Positions 16,763 through 25,708 of a stretch of DNA of 64,000 nt are shown here, one piece after another. Under the pieces are notes generated by a model, which was not told the origin of the DNA, did not search any database, and saw nothing but the letters and a program-made list of their open reading frames with translations. Each line of letters begins with the position of its first letter. The first letter of the stretch is position 1. Made by a program: the position numbers and the translations under genes. Location of the stretch: positions 124,001 through 188,000 of the forward strand of contig JAVBVS010000029.1 in NCBI GenBank assembly GCA_036677805.1. The letters run 5' to 3'. The stretch is from SIG78 sp036677805 (GTDB lineage Bacteria > Verrucomicrobiota > Lentisphaeria > Victivallales > Victivallaceae).

Positions 16763-17840
16763 CGAGATCGAACACTTCCGCGTCCGGCGACGCCAGATCC
16801 ACCTCGCCGGTATAGCGCTCGCCGACGAAGAACGGCGAAGCCGCCCGCAACTCCCCGATTTTGCGCCGCAGAATATCCTTGAGTTCGCCGATCTCCCCGG
16901 TTCCGGCGCTGACCGGCACGATTTCGATCACTTCGCTCGCCAGCTCCTGCCGCAACAGTTCCAGATTTTCCGCGCTTTCGGGCAAATCCATCTTGTTGGC
17001 CACAATGATCGCGGGACGAGCACTCAGCCCCTTCATATAGAGCTCGAGCTCGTTCTGCAAATGGCGGAAATCCTCCCACGGCGTCCGCCCGTCCACCCCG
17101 GCCATATCCAGCACATAGAGCAGCAGGTGGGTCCGCTCGATGTGGCGCAGAAATGCATGTCCCAATCCGACATTGCGGTGCGCGCCTTCGATCAGTCCCG
17201 GAATGTCGGCCACCGTCAGCCGGCCGAAATCGGGATATTCCACCACCCCGACCATCGGATGCAGCGTGGTAAAGGGGTACGGCGCCACCTTGGGCCGCGC
17301 CGCCGAAATCGCCCGCAGCAGCGTTGACTTGCCGGCATTGGGATAGCCGACCAGCCCGGCGTCAGCGATGGTTTTCAATTCGAGTTTGAGCCGGAATTCC
17401 TCGCCTTCGCCGCCCTTTTCAGCTTGGCGCGGAGCCCGGTTGCTGCTGGTGGAAAAACAGGCGTTGCCGCGCCCGCCCTTGCCGCCATGCGCCACCACCA
17501 CTTCCATGCCGGAGGTTTCCATATCCGCCACCAGCTCGCCGGTGTCGGCATTGACCACTACGGTCCCGACCGGCACTTTGATCAGAATGTCGGGAGCCTT
17601 GCGCCCGTGCATGTCCTTGCCTTTGCCGTTGGGTCCATGCTGCGCGGCGTAATGGCGGTTGTAGCTCAGGTCGACCAGGCTCTGCTCATTGACTTCGGCC
17701 TGAAGAATCACATTGCCCCCGGGGCCGCCGTTGCCGCCGTCGGGACCGCCGCGCGGCACGAATTTTTCCCGGCGGAAACTGACGCAGCCGTTGCCGCCGT
17801 CCCCGCCTTTGACCAGAATCTCCGCTCGATCGACAAACAT
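16755..17840 (-). CDS. obgE: Obg GTPase (CgtA), ribosome assembly
   Basis: This is a 361-residue Obg. The glycine-rich Obg domain (about 1-158; FVDRAEILVKGGDGGNG, FRREKFVPRGGPDGGNGG) is followed by the G domain with GYPNAGKSTLL (G1), DIPGLIEGAH (G3) and NKMD (G4). A short acidic tail ends in FDLDE. It acts in 50S maturation and stress control. GGAGG lies before the ATG. rpmA is upstream as usual, but a hairpin with seven Ts lies between them. The order obg-rsmA is less common than obg alone. Confidence 0.96.
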   Translation of the reverse strand: MFVDRAEILVKGGDGGNGCVSFRREKFVPRGGPDGGNGGPGGNVILQAEVNEQSLVDLSYNRHYAAQHGPNGKGKDMHGRKAPDILIKVPVGTVVVNADTGELVADMETSGMEVVVAHGGKGGRGNACFSTSSNRAPRQAEKGGEGEEFRLKLELKTIADAGLVGYPNAGKSTLLRAISAARPKVAPYPFTTLHPMVGVVEYPDFGRLTVADIPGLIEGAHRNVGLGHAFLRHIERTHLLLYVLDMAGVDGRTPWEDFRHLQNELELYMKGLSARPAIIVANKMDLPESAENLELLRQELASEVIEIVPVSAGTGEIGELKDILRRKIGELRAASPFFVGERYTGEVDLASPDAEVFDLDE

Positions 17841-17857
17841 TTCAAAACCTCCACGAT

Positions 17858-17893
17858 AAAAAAAGGCCGGAACTCTTATTCAGAGTCCGGGCC
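17858..17893 (-). terminator. Terminator/attenuator between rpmA and obg
   Basis: On the minus strand GGCCCGGACTCT-gaata-AGAGTTCCGGCC (one mismatch, one G-T pair) is followed by seven Ts. It ends about 17 bp before the obg start. It probably lets rpmA be expressed far above obg and rsmA. Confidence 0.8.
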
Positions 17894-17959
17894 TGGCAAT
17901 TTGGTTGCACGATTCCGGCCGCCGGGCCGGAATCCGCGGTTCGGGCGGCAAGGAAGCGC

Positions 17960-18217
17960 TTACGCTTCGGCGGCCGCCGGAACCACACTGACGGTACGCG
18001 CCGATTTGCGGAATTCGACCACGCCGTCGCAAAGCGCGAAAAGCGTGAAATCGCGGCCGCAGCCGACGTTCTTACCCGGATGAAACTTGGTGCCGCACTG
18101 ACGGACAATGATATTGCCGGCAAGCACGTTCTGGCCGCCGAACTTCTTGACGCCGAGGTACTGCGGATTGCTGTCGCGGCCGTTGCGGCTGCTGGACTGA
18201 CCTTTTTTATGTGCCAT
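17960..18217 (-). CDS. rpmA: 50S ribosomal protein L27
   Basis: This is an 85-residue L27, whose N-terminal tail reaches the peptidyl-transferase centre. It begins MAHKKGQSSSRNGRDSNPQ, so no Firmicutes-type N-terminal extension is present. GVKKFGGQNVLAGNIIVRQ and TKFHPGKNVGCGRDFTLFAL are the family blocks. It is followed by obg, but rplU (L21), its usual partner upstream, is not here: the next gene upstream is the NtrC-type regulator. Confidence 0.97.
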   Translation of the reverse strand: MAHKKGQSSSRNGRDSNPQYLGVKKFGGQNVLAGNIIVRQCGTKFHPGKNVGCGRDFTLFALCDGVVEFRKSARTVSVVPAAAEA

Positions 18218-18275
18218 GATTGCTGTCCCTTTTTATATATGATTGCTGCAATATAATTCAATACAGTGAAAGTAT

Positions 18276-18303
18276 AATATAGCCTGTTTTTCCGGTTTCG
18301 CAA
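18276..18303 (-). promoter_or_regulatory. Sigma70 promoter of rpmA-obg-rsmA
   Basis: On the minus strand TTGCGA, a 16-bp spacer and TATATT lie about 60 bp before rpmA, in the only AT-rich stretch of the 150-bp gap. Confidence 0.65.
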
Positions 18304-18366
18304 ATCACCGCACCCGATTTTGTCGATATTTTTCCACCGCTGCCGGCGCCGGAAAGCCGAACGGGT

Positions 18367-19734
18367 TCAGTCAATCGGATGACCGGAAGCGGCGTATTCG
18401 TTGAGCCGGCGGTGCAGCGTCCGGCGGCTGATGCCCAGCGCTTGCGCCGCTAGGGTCCGGTTGCCGTGCGCGGCGGACAGCGCCTGCTCGATCAGTCGCC
18501 GTTCGTTGCCAACCAGATCGAGTTCCGGCGCCGCCGCGTCACCGCCGGCGGCCGCGACGCTTCCGTTCCGGACATTTTCCGGCACATCGGCCAGCTCCAG
18601 CATGTCGCTTCGCGCCAGCACCACCATGCGCTCCACGCAGTTGCGCAACTCCCGAATGTTGCCCGGCCACGAATAACGCTCCAGCGCCGCCAGCGCATCC
18701 GGCGCGATTTTCAGCATCGGGCGGTCGTTCTCCGCCGCCAGCACGTCGAGGAAACGCCGGATCAGCATCGGGATGTCCTCCCGGCGGTCGCGCAATCCCG
18801 GAAGTTTGATATTGACCACATTGAGCCGGTAAAACAAATCTTCGCGGAAGGTTCCCTCCGCCACCATTTTTTCAAGCTCGCGGTTGGTCGCCGCCACGAT
18901 CCGGGCGTCGCTCTTCAAGGTTTCGGTGCCGCCCAGCCGCTCGAAAGTGCGGGTTTCCAGCACCCGCAGCAGCTTGACCTGAATCGCAAGGTCGATCTCA
19001 CCGATTTCGTCGAGAAACAGTGTGCCGCCCTCGGCCAGTTCAAATCGCCCCTTGCGGGCCTCGGTCGCACCGGTGAAAGCGCCTTTCTCATGGCCGAACA
19101 GTTCGCTCTCAAGCAGCGTCGCGGGCAAAGCCGCGCAATGGACCGGCACGAACCGCCCCGTCCGTCCGCTCCATTCATGAAGCGCCTGCGCCATCACCTC
19201 CTTGCCGGTGCCGCTTTCGCCGGTCAGCAGCACCGTCGAACGGCTCGGCGCCACCTGTTTGACCAGACTCAGGATGTCGCGCATCACCCGGGACTGGGCC
19301 ACGATGCCGCTGTTGCGGTCGTCCTGCGACAGCCGCGCCTTCAGCGCACGGTTTTCACTGCGCAGATCGCGGGTTTCAAGCGCCCGGTCGATCAGCAGCG
19401 ACAACCGCTCCAGATTGACCGGCTTGACCATAAAATCGAACGCGCCGCGCTTCACCGCCTCCACCGCGCTTTCGACCGTGCCGTAGGCCGAAAGAATCAG
19501 GCACAGCGGACGCGGTTCCTTTTTCAGCGTCTCGTCGAGCACGCTCATGCCGTCGGCGCCGGGCATCCGCAGATCGGTCAGCACCAGATCGTAATCGTGG
19601 CGGGCGATGAGTTGCGCCGCCTGAATTCCGTCGGAAGCGGTTTCGACATCGAACCGCCGCCGGAGGAAACGGGCCATCGCCTCCAGCGTGCCGCGTTCGT
19701 CGTCGACCACCAGCAGTTTCGGTTTGCCGCTCAT
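18367..19734 (-). CDS. Sigma54-dependent response regulator, NtrC family
   Basis: This is a 455-residue three-domain activator. The receiver domain (1-120) has the acidic pair Asp11/Asp12 and phospho-acceptor Asp54 (LVLTDLRMPGADG). The AAA+ sigma54-interaction domain has GESGTGKE (Walker A), ELFGHEKGAFTGA (the sigma54-contact loop), GGTLFLDEIGE (Walker B) and RFREDLFYRLNV-type FREDLFYRLNV. The C-terminal Fis-like helix-turn-helix is AAQALGISRRTLHRRLNEY. Its ATG overlaps the stop of the preceding TIM-barrel gene (ATGA), and a matching histidine kinase lies one gene further upstream. Target promoters are unknown. Confidence 0.95.
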   Translation of the reverse strand: MSGKPKLLVVDDERGTLEAMARFLRRRFDVETASDGIQAAQLIARHDYDLVLTDLRMPGADGMSVLDETLKKEPRPLCLILSAYGTVESAVEAVKRGAFDFMVKPVNLERLSLLIDRALETRDLRSENRALKARLSQDDRNSGIVAQSRVMRDILSLVKQVAPSRSTVLLTGESGTGKEVMAQALHEWSGRTGRFVPVHCAALPATLLESELFGHEKGAFTGATEARKGRFELAEGGTLFLDEIGEIDLAIQVKLLRVLETRTFERLGGTETLKSDARIVAATNRELEKMVAEGTFREDLFYRLNVVNIKLPGLRDRREDIPMLIRRFLDVLAAENDRPMLKIAPDALAALERYSWPGNIRELRNCVERMVVLARSDMLELADVPENVRNGSVAAAGGDAAAPELDLVGNERRLIEQALSAAHGNRTLAAQALGISRRTLHRRLNEYAASGHPID

Positions 19735-20663
19735 GCGCCCGCCCTCAGGTAAAGCCGCAAAAAGGTTTCCACGTCACGAAGGGTCGCCGTCGGAATTTCC
19801 AGCACATAATGGCCGACCCCGGCCGTGCGGCAGGCTTGCGCCACCCGCGCCAGCGAAATCGCGGTCGGATGGTCAAGCGGCAGGTGCCCGTCCCCCCAAT
19901 CTTCGTGATCCATGTCGAAGGTATAGCGCGAAGCGTGAAAATGGATCATCCGGACATGGCCGGAATCAAGCGCAATCTGCATTTCGCGGTAAAAGTCGAA
20001 CCCCAGCATTTTGGCCGACGCCCAGAGGTGGCCGGTATCGAGGCAGACCGGATGCTCAAGATAAGCCAGGTCGCTTCCGCGCAGGTTGCCCGATCCGTAA
20101 GCCGGAAAATCATTTTCCACACACCAGGTAATCGCCGGATACCGTTTCCGCAGCAGCGCCAGATTGGCCTTGACCCGGTCGCGGCGCATCAGGAATTCCG
20201 GATCGGCGGTGAAATCGCACACGAACCGGGATCCTTCCCGGCGCGCCAGTTCGGGCCGGTTCGCCGGTTTCATGCAGTAATCGTAACTCCGGCCGTTGCC
20301 GAAAGCCGGAATCGGCAGATCGGTCATGCGGAAACCGTGGAAGACCGCCCGGTCGACCTTGTACCGGCGCATGAACGCCATCTGCTCCTCCGCCACGGCA
20401 AATGCCGGCGCATTGTCCGCCGCCGCCAGATTCATCACATATTCACTCAGAATCGGAGTGTGAAATGAAAGCGGCACGCCGAGTCCGGCCATCCGCTCCA
20501 AATCCATCGCGGACGCGGTGTTGTGCACTTGGACGCCGACGGTGAAGCCATGCGGTTCGGCCAGCTTCCGGGCCGCGCGCACCAATTCGGCCGCATCTCC
20601 GTCGTGCAGCGCCAACGAACTCAAATCCAACCGTAAATCATCCGCCTTCATCATCCTCACCAT
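19731..20663 (-). CDS. Xylose isomerase-like TIM-barrel protein
   Basis: This 310-residue protein resembles sugar-phosphate isomerase/epimerase or endonuclease IV-like TIM barrels (AP_endonuc_2 fold). Seen are SFHTPILSEYVMNLAAADN, the metal-ligand-like WCVENDF, HPVCLDTGHLW (Asp and His ligands), MIHFHASRY (two His) and YVLEIP (Glu). The metal site looks complete. No signal peptide is seen. The start could also be Met4 or Met5; none has a clear ribosome-binding site. It is sandwiched between the kinase (74 bp) and the regulator (4-bp overlap). The substrate cannot be predicted. Confidence 0.8.
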   Translation of the reverse strand: MVRMMKADDLRLDLSSLALHDGDAAELVRAARKLAEPHGFTVGVQVHNTASAMDLERMAGLGVPLSFHTPILSEYVMNLAAADNAPAFAVAEEQMAFMRRYKVDRAVFHGFRMTDLPIPAFGNGRSYDYCMKPANRPELARREGSRFVCDFTADPEFLMRRDRVKANLALLRKRYPAITWCVENDFPAYGSGNLRGSDLAYLEHPVCLDTGHLWASAKMLGFDFYREMQIALDSGHVRMIHFHASRYTFDMDHEDWGDGHLPLDHPTAISLARVAQACRTAGVGHYVLEIPTATLRDVETFLRLYLRAGA

Positions 20664-20737
20664 CCCGATTCTCTATTCCGATTCATCCGATTTCTCCGCC
20701 GGAAAACCCGTCCCGCCGCATTGTCTCGCCCCGTCCG

Positions 20738-21898
20738 TCAGTACTTCTCCTCCAACAGCCGCAACCGCCGCCCTTCCCTCGGAAAGCGGATGGTCAGCGT
20801 CAGTCCCTGCTCCGGAGCCGAATCCAGCGCCATGGTCGCGCCGTGCTCGCGCACCACCCGTTCGATGATCATCATGCCGAGACCGTTGCCGCCCTTTTTG
20901 AAACTGGCGAACGGCTCGAACATTAAACTCAACTCCCGGGCGTTGACCCCCTTGCCGCTGTCGGCGAAACGCAATATCACCTGTTCATCGTCGAATTCGC
21001 CGGAAATCACCAGCTCGCCGCCGGAACTCATCGCCTGCGCCGCATTCTTGATGATGTTGTAAAAAGCCTGTTTGAGCTGGGCCGGATCGCCGGAAATCCG
21101 GGGCCACAGATCCGGAAATTCGCAGCGTACGCTCAATTGCCGCTGTTCCACCTCCCGGCCCATGAACTTCAGCGATTCCAGCAGCAATTGCCGCAGATCG
21201 ACCGGCTGAAACTCCGGCTTCGACGGGCGGACCGCGTTCAAAAACTGGGCGATCAGCGTATCGAGCCGCTCCACCTCGCCGCGACAGCTTTCGACCGTCT
21301 CCAGCGCCTCCGCCCGGTCGAAGTCGCCGTCTTCCCGGAGCGAATGCTCCAGCAGCTGGAGATTCAGATAAAGGCTGTTCAGCGGGTTGCCGATCTCGTG
21401 CGCCACGCTGCCGGCCAGCATCGCCACCACCCGCGCCGTCCGGCTTTCCAGCTCCGCATCGGTCTGCTGCCGGCGTTCGGTCACGTCGCGCAGGATCACC
21501 GTGGCGAACCCCTTCTGATCGTCGCCCGCGGCCGGAACCAGATAAACCTGAATCCAGCGCCGGGCGGGATAAGCGATTTCGATTTCCTGCCGGGTGAGAC
21601 GGGTCCACTCCTCGACGTCCTCGCCCAGAATCCGGCGCCATTCCAGCTGCGGCAGCAGCTGCGCGATGCGGAGCTTCCGGCAATCCTCGGGCAGCCCCAG
21701 AATCAGCTGCGCCGCATGGTTGAAATACTGAATTTTCAAATGCCGGTCGATGACCAGAATGCCTTCCTGAATGGCGTTGAATACCGATTCGAAGAAACCG
21801 CGCTCCCGGAAAAGATGGACGATATAAGCCTGAAGACTGTTGGAGTCGATCGCATCCAGCCGTTCGATGAACCGGTCGAGAAAACTTGCTTCCGCCAT
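20738..21898 (-). CDS. Soluble PAS-domain sensor histidine kinase, NtrB-like
   Basis: This is a 386-residue kinase without membrane segments. A PAS domain (about 35-140; FNAIQEGILVIDRHLKIQYFN) is followed by the dimerisation/phospho-acceptor helix with His167 in GSVAHEIGNPLNSLYL. The ATPase domain has the N box NIIKNAAQAM, DSGKG (G1) and GNGLGMMIIERVV (G2). It presumably senses a cytoplasmic signal and phosphorylates the NtrC-type regulator two genes downstream. It starts 25 bp after the M20 gene. Confidence 0.93.
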   Translation of the reverse strand: MAEASFLDRFIERLDAIDSNSLQAYIVHLFRERGFFESVFNAIQEGILVIDRHLKIQYFNHAAQLILGLPEDCRKLRIAQLLPQLEWRRILGEDVEEWTRLTRQEIEIAYPARRWIQVYLVPAAGDDQKGFATVILRDVTERRQQTDAELESRTARVVAMLAGSVAHEIGNPLNSLYLNLQLLEHSLREDGDFDRAEALETVESCRGEVERLDTLIAQFLNAVRPSKPEFQPVDLRQLLLESLKFMGREVEQRQLSVRCEFPDLWPRISGDPAQLKQAFYNIIKNAAQAMSSGGELVISGEFDDEQVILRFADSGKGVNARELSLMFEPFASFKKGGNGLGMMIIERVVREHGATMALDSAPEQGLTLTIRFPREGRRLRLLEEKY

Positions 21899-21923
21899 GG
21901 TCCGGGCCTCCTTTTCCCGCGTC

Positions 21924-23093
21924 TTACCGCCGCAACGCCGCGCGCAATGCCGGGTCGGTCAGATAATCCAGCGCGAGTCGCGTCAGCACCGCCGCGATAT
22001 CGGCGGTGCCGGCCAGCGCCGCGCCGTCGGTCGCCGCCGCCTTGAAATCGAGCGAGTGCAGCGCAAGCTGTGCGCCGCCGGTCACGTCAAAAAACAGATT
22101 CACGCCCGGAATCCGGTCGCAGACATTGCCGAAATCAGTCGAAAGGGGCTCTTCGATGGCATGATCGAAGGGCATGCCGAACTCCTCGAGCAACGCTTCA
22201 GCGTGTGCCGCCAGCGCCGGATGCGCTCCGCCGGCGGTATAGTTGTGCTCCCGCGGCGTCAGCTTGAATTGGCAGCCGGTCATCAGCGCCGCGCCCTGAA
22301 CAATGTCGGCGAAACGCCGTTCCATCGCCTGCTGCGTGGCATTGTCCATGCTCCGGACGTAAAAGAACCCGGCCGTATAGTCGGGAATCACGTTGGCCGC
22401 TTTGCCGCCTTCGGTGATGATCCCGTGCACCCGGGCGGTCGCCGGCAGCTGCTGCCGCCAGGCGTTGAGCCCGGCGAAAAACAGATTCATGGCGTCGAGC
22501 GCGTTGACCCCCGCCGCCGGATTGGTCGACGCATGGGCGGAGCGCCCGAAAAATTCCACATCGAAGCGCGACACCGCCAGCAGCATCCGGGTCACCCCGG
22601 TTCGGTAAAACGGATGACTCAGAAAGGCCGCGCCGACGCCGTCCAGACACCCCGCGTTCAACAGTTCGACCTTGCCGCCCTGCTGCTCTTCGGCGGGACT
22701 GCCGACAGCCAGCAGTTTGCCCGGAATCCGGTGGCGCTCCATCAGGCGGCGCGCCGCCGCCAGCGCCAGCAACCCCGACCCCATGATCAGCTGGTGGCCG
22801 CAGGCATGGCCCAGCGGCGCGGGCAAGGCATCGTATTCGGTAAAAATGGCCGCCGGAGCAATGTCCGGCGCCGCCACGGCTTCATATTCGGCCAGAAACG
22901 CGGTCGCCTTGCCCGCCGCGCCGGCCTCCACCCGGAAGCCCTGTTCAGTCAGAAATTTCTCCTGCAGTTCGGCGGCCAGCACCTCTTCGTACCCGACCTC
23001 GGGATGACCGCCCACCGCTTCGATCAGGGGCAGGACCAGAGGCATCAGCTCCGCCACCATGTCACGCACTTCAGTTGCCGTAATCTTTTTCAT
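21924..23093 (-). CDS. M20-family metal-dependent amidohydrolase (AbgB-like)
   Basis: This is a 389-residue M20 peptidase/amidohydrolase. Metal ligands are visible in HACGH (GHACGHQLIMGSG), PAEEQQGGK and STDFGNV. The lid/dimerisation insert has FGRSAHASTNPAAGVNALDA, with the His typical of M20D enzymes, and EGGKAANVIPDYTAGFFYVRS. The closest pattern I recall is p-aminobenzoyl-glutamate hydrolase subunit B and amidohydrolases of similar type. It is cytoplasmic, with no signal peptide. It lies 2 bp after parC, which probably reflects operon packing and not a shared function. Confidence 0.88.
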   Translation of the reverse strand: MKKITATEVRDMVAELMPLVLPLIEAVGGHPEVGYEEVLAAELQEKFLTEQGFRVEAGAAGKATAFLAEYEAVAAPDIAPAAIFTEYDALPAPLGHACGHQLIMGSGLLALAAARRLMERHRIPGKLLAVGSPAEEQQGGKVELLNAGCLDGVGAAFLSHPFYRTGVTRMLLAVSRFDVEFFGRSAHASTNPAAGVNALDAMNLFFAGLNAWRQQLPATARVHGIITEGGKAANVIPDYTAGFFYVRSMDNATQQAMERRFADIVQGAALMTGCQFKLTPREHNYTAGGAHPALAAHAEALLEEFGMPFDHAIEEPLSTDFGNVCDRIPGVNLFFDVTGGAQLALHSLDFKAAATDGAALAGTADIAAVLTRLALDYLTDPALRAALRR

Positions 23094-23095
23094 TT

Positions 23096-25708
23096 TCAGA
23101 ATCCGAACTCCGGTTGTACAATTCCCAGATCGTCGTCATCGTTCCCGTCGCCGGCGTCCGGCGCCGGCGCGGCCGATCCGGCCGCCGGTTCCGGCGGCGC
23201 GGCATTTTCCGTCCCGGCGCTGGCACGCGGCGGCTTGCTCCGCCGTTCCCGCTTCGGACGGACGGAGGGAGCCGGTTCGAGCACCAGCGCTTCCGGCGGC
23301 ACCGCAGCGGCCGGTTCCGGTTCCACCGTCTTTTCCGGTTGCATGACCGGTGCCGTGATTTTTGCCGGTTCGGCCTCCGGTTCCGGCGGAACGACGATTT
23401 TTTCCTCCGGTTCCGCGACCGGCTCCGGCGCAACCGGTTTCCGCGATCTTGCCGCGGGCTTCCCGGCGGCCGCGCGCTTCTCCGCCGGCGCAGCCGGTTC
23501 CGAACCGCCGTCAGGACCAGCGGTTTCCGGCGGCGCAACCGCCGCGGCCGCCGCCGCGGCCGCAACCGCGTTCCCGGGTTCCGCGATCTCCGGCAATTCC
23601 GGCGCTTCCGGTTCCGGCGCGGCCGCCACGGCCTTCAACGCCGCCAGTTCTTCGGACTCCAGATAGCGCCGGTGAACCATTTTGGCCACCCCGCCGGCAA
23701 TCAGCGCCCCGCGCGCCTTCGCGCTGCGCGCCGGAAGCGTCATCAGATTGAGCTCCAGGGTCTTTTCGCCGCGCTTGCCCGCCAGCTCCAAAGCATAAAC
23801 GGCGTCGGAACGCGGCGTAAAAAGCTCCAGCCGGGCGCCCTCGGGACAAAGCGCATATTCCCGCCCGGTGATGAATTTGTCGATCGTCGACCGTTTGCCG
23901 TAATATTTGCCGCTCTTCTTCTCGCTGTAGATCACGCCGAATTCCTGAGTCGCGTCATGCCGCCGGAAGTCGAACAGCCGCCCGATGAAAATCTTGTCCG
24001 GGATTTCGATGATCCTGTACTTGCCCGAACGCTCGACGCAGAGCAATTTGTCGAATTCGTTGCAGATGACCACATCGTCGCTCTTGACCGCGGTGCCGAT
24101 ATAACTGTTTTTGCGATCCCAGCCAACTTTGATGTTGTTGAGCGCCACCCGGGTACGGTCGATCTTTTCGAACTGCTCGATTTCAGTCCGGCGCGGAAAC
24201 ATTTTGCCGTACCGCGCCAGCAGGTCTTCGAGATAATCGATCACATATTTGACCAGCTGCGCAAGCTTTTTGTTGATGTCGGCGATTTTCGCTTCGATTT
24301 CCCGGAGCTCGCGCTGATTCTTTTCGATGTCGAACCGGGCGATGCGCCGGACCGGCAGCGCCAGCAGCTTGTCGACATCCTCGTCGGTCACATCCCGGCG
24401 GAGCATCGCCCGGAAGGGCGCCAGTCCGGCATGAACCTTGCGGTATTCATCGGCTTCGCTGCGGCACTCCTCAATCTCCTTGTAGATGCGGTTTTCAAAG
24501 AAAATCTGAGCCAGCGTCTTGGCGTGAAACAGCTCATTCTGGCGCAGCAGCGCAAGTTCGAGTTCGCGCTTCAGGTATTCGACCAGCTTTTCGGTATTGC
24601 GATGGATGATCTCATGAACCGTCATCATCACCGGGCGGCGCTCGCGGATCACGGTCAGATTGGGCGTGATCGAGATCGCGCAGTCGGTGTACATGTAAAG
24701 CGCATTCAACGCCTTTTCCACGTCGTAGCCCCGGGTCGGCACGACTTCGATATTGACTTCTTTGGTGGTGTAGTCGTTGACCGAAGCAATCTTGATCTTG
24801 TTGCGTTCGGCCGCTTTTTCGATCGACGCAATCAGACTTTCGGTGGTGGTCGAGTAAGGAATTTCACGGATGACCAGCTTGCGCCCATCGATCTCGATGC
24901 GCGCCCGCAACGTGATCCTGCCCGCGCCGTCGGCGTATTCGCGCACATCCATCAAGCCGCCCTGCGGAAAATCCGGGTACAGCTCGAAATCCTGCTTGCG
25001 GAGCACCGCAATCTCGGCCCGGAGCAATTCACAGAAATTGTAGGACGGAATTTTCGTCGACATCCCGACCGCGATGCCTTCGGCGCCCAGCATCAGCAGC
25101 ACCGGCACCTTCGCCGGCAGCACCACCGGCTCCTGATGGCGGCCGTCGTAGGTATCGACCAGAGGCGTGATTTCGTCGTTGAAAAGCACTTCGCGCGCCA
25201 GCGGCAGCAAACCGCATTCGATATACCGCGCGGCGGCGGCGGGACTGCCGGTCAGAATGTTGCCGAAATTCCCCTGTTTCTCGATGAAATATTCCTTGTT
25301 GGCCAGCACCACCAGCGCATCCTTGATCGAAGCGTCGCCGTGGGGATGATATTTGCCCATCACCTCCCCGACCACGAAGGCGGCCTTGTGGGTCCGGTTG
25401 TCGTCGATCCGGTGCATGGCCCAGAGAATCCGGCGCTGCACCGGCTTGAGCCCGTCGTCGACGTCCGGGATCGCCCGGTCCTTGATCACATAACTGGCGT
25501 ATTCCATGAAGTTGGCGTCGACCATCTTCCGGAAATACTCATTGGAGCCGCGCAGGCGCGCCGCCTCCACCTCGCCTTCGGACAGCATCTCCGCTTCCGG
25601 CTCGGCGGTTTCGGCTCCGGTCACATCGCCGATTTCAAACTCTTCGCTGGAGGACGCATCCTCGGGCGGTCCGGCCGCCGCGAATTTTTCCGGCGGTTCG
25701 TTATTCAT
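23096..25708 (-). CDS. parC: DNA topoisomerase IV subunit A with Pro/Ala/Glu-rich C-terminal tail
   Basis: This is an 870-residue type IIA topoisomerase A subunit. The breakage-reunion domain has ASYVIKDRAIPDVDDGLKPVQRRIL, KYHPHGDASIKDALV and AAAARYIECGL with the probable catalytic Tyr162. The Bacteroidetes-like HPHGDAS places Ala at the position of the quinolone-contact Ser. About 50 N-terminal residues are acidic and extra. After about residue 680 the protein is a low-complexity tail of roughly 190 residues rich in Pro, Ala and Glu, ending in DDDDLGIVQPEFGF; a reduced beta-propeller may precede it. It overlaps parE by 8 bp. The paired ParE supports parC over gyrA. Confidence 0.9.
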   Translation of the reverse strand: MNNEPPEKFAAAGPPEDASSSEEFEIGDVTGAETAEPEAEMLSEGEVEAARLRGSNEYFRKMVDANFMEYASYVIKDRAIPDVDDGLKPVQRRILWAMHRIDDNRTHKAAFVVGEVMGKYHPHGDASIKDALVVLANKEYFIEKQGNFGNILTGSPAAAARYIECGLLPLAREVLFNDEITPLVDTYDGRHQEPVVLPAKVPVLLMLGAEGIAVGMSTKIPSYNFCELLRAEIAVLRKQDFELYPDFPQGGLMDVREYADGAGRITLRARIEIDGRKLVIREIPYSTTTESLIASIEKAAERNKIKIASVNDYTTKEVNIEVVPTRGYDVEKALNALYMYTDCAISITPNLTVIRERRPVMMTVHEIIHRNTEKLVEYLKRELELALLRQNELFHAKTLAQIFFENRIYKEIEECRSEADEYRKVHAGLAPFRAMLRRDVTDEDVDKLLALPVRRIARFDIEKNQRELREIEAKIADINKKLAQLVKYVIDYLEDLLARYGKMFPRRTEIEQFEKIDRTRVALNNIKVGWDRKNSYIGTAVKSDDVVICNEFDKLLCVERSGKYRIIEIPDKIFIGRLFDFRRHDATQEFGVIYSEKKSGKYYGKRSTIDKFITGREYALCPEGARLELFTPRSDAVYALELAGKRGEKTLELNLMTLPARSAKARGALIAGGVAKMVHRRYLESEELAALKAVAAAPEPEAPELPEIAEPGNAVAAAAAAAAVAPPETAGPDGGSEPAAPAEKRAAAGKPAARSRKPVAPEPVAEPEEKIVVPPEPEAEPAKITAPVMQPEKTVEPEPAAAVPPEALVLEPAPSVRPKRERRSKPPRASAGTENAAPPEPAAGSAAPAPDAGDGNDDDDLGIVQPEFGF

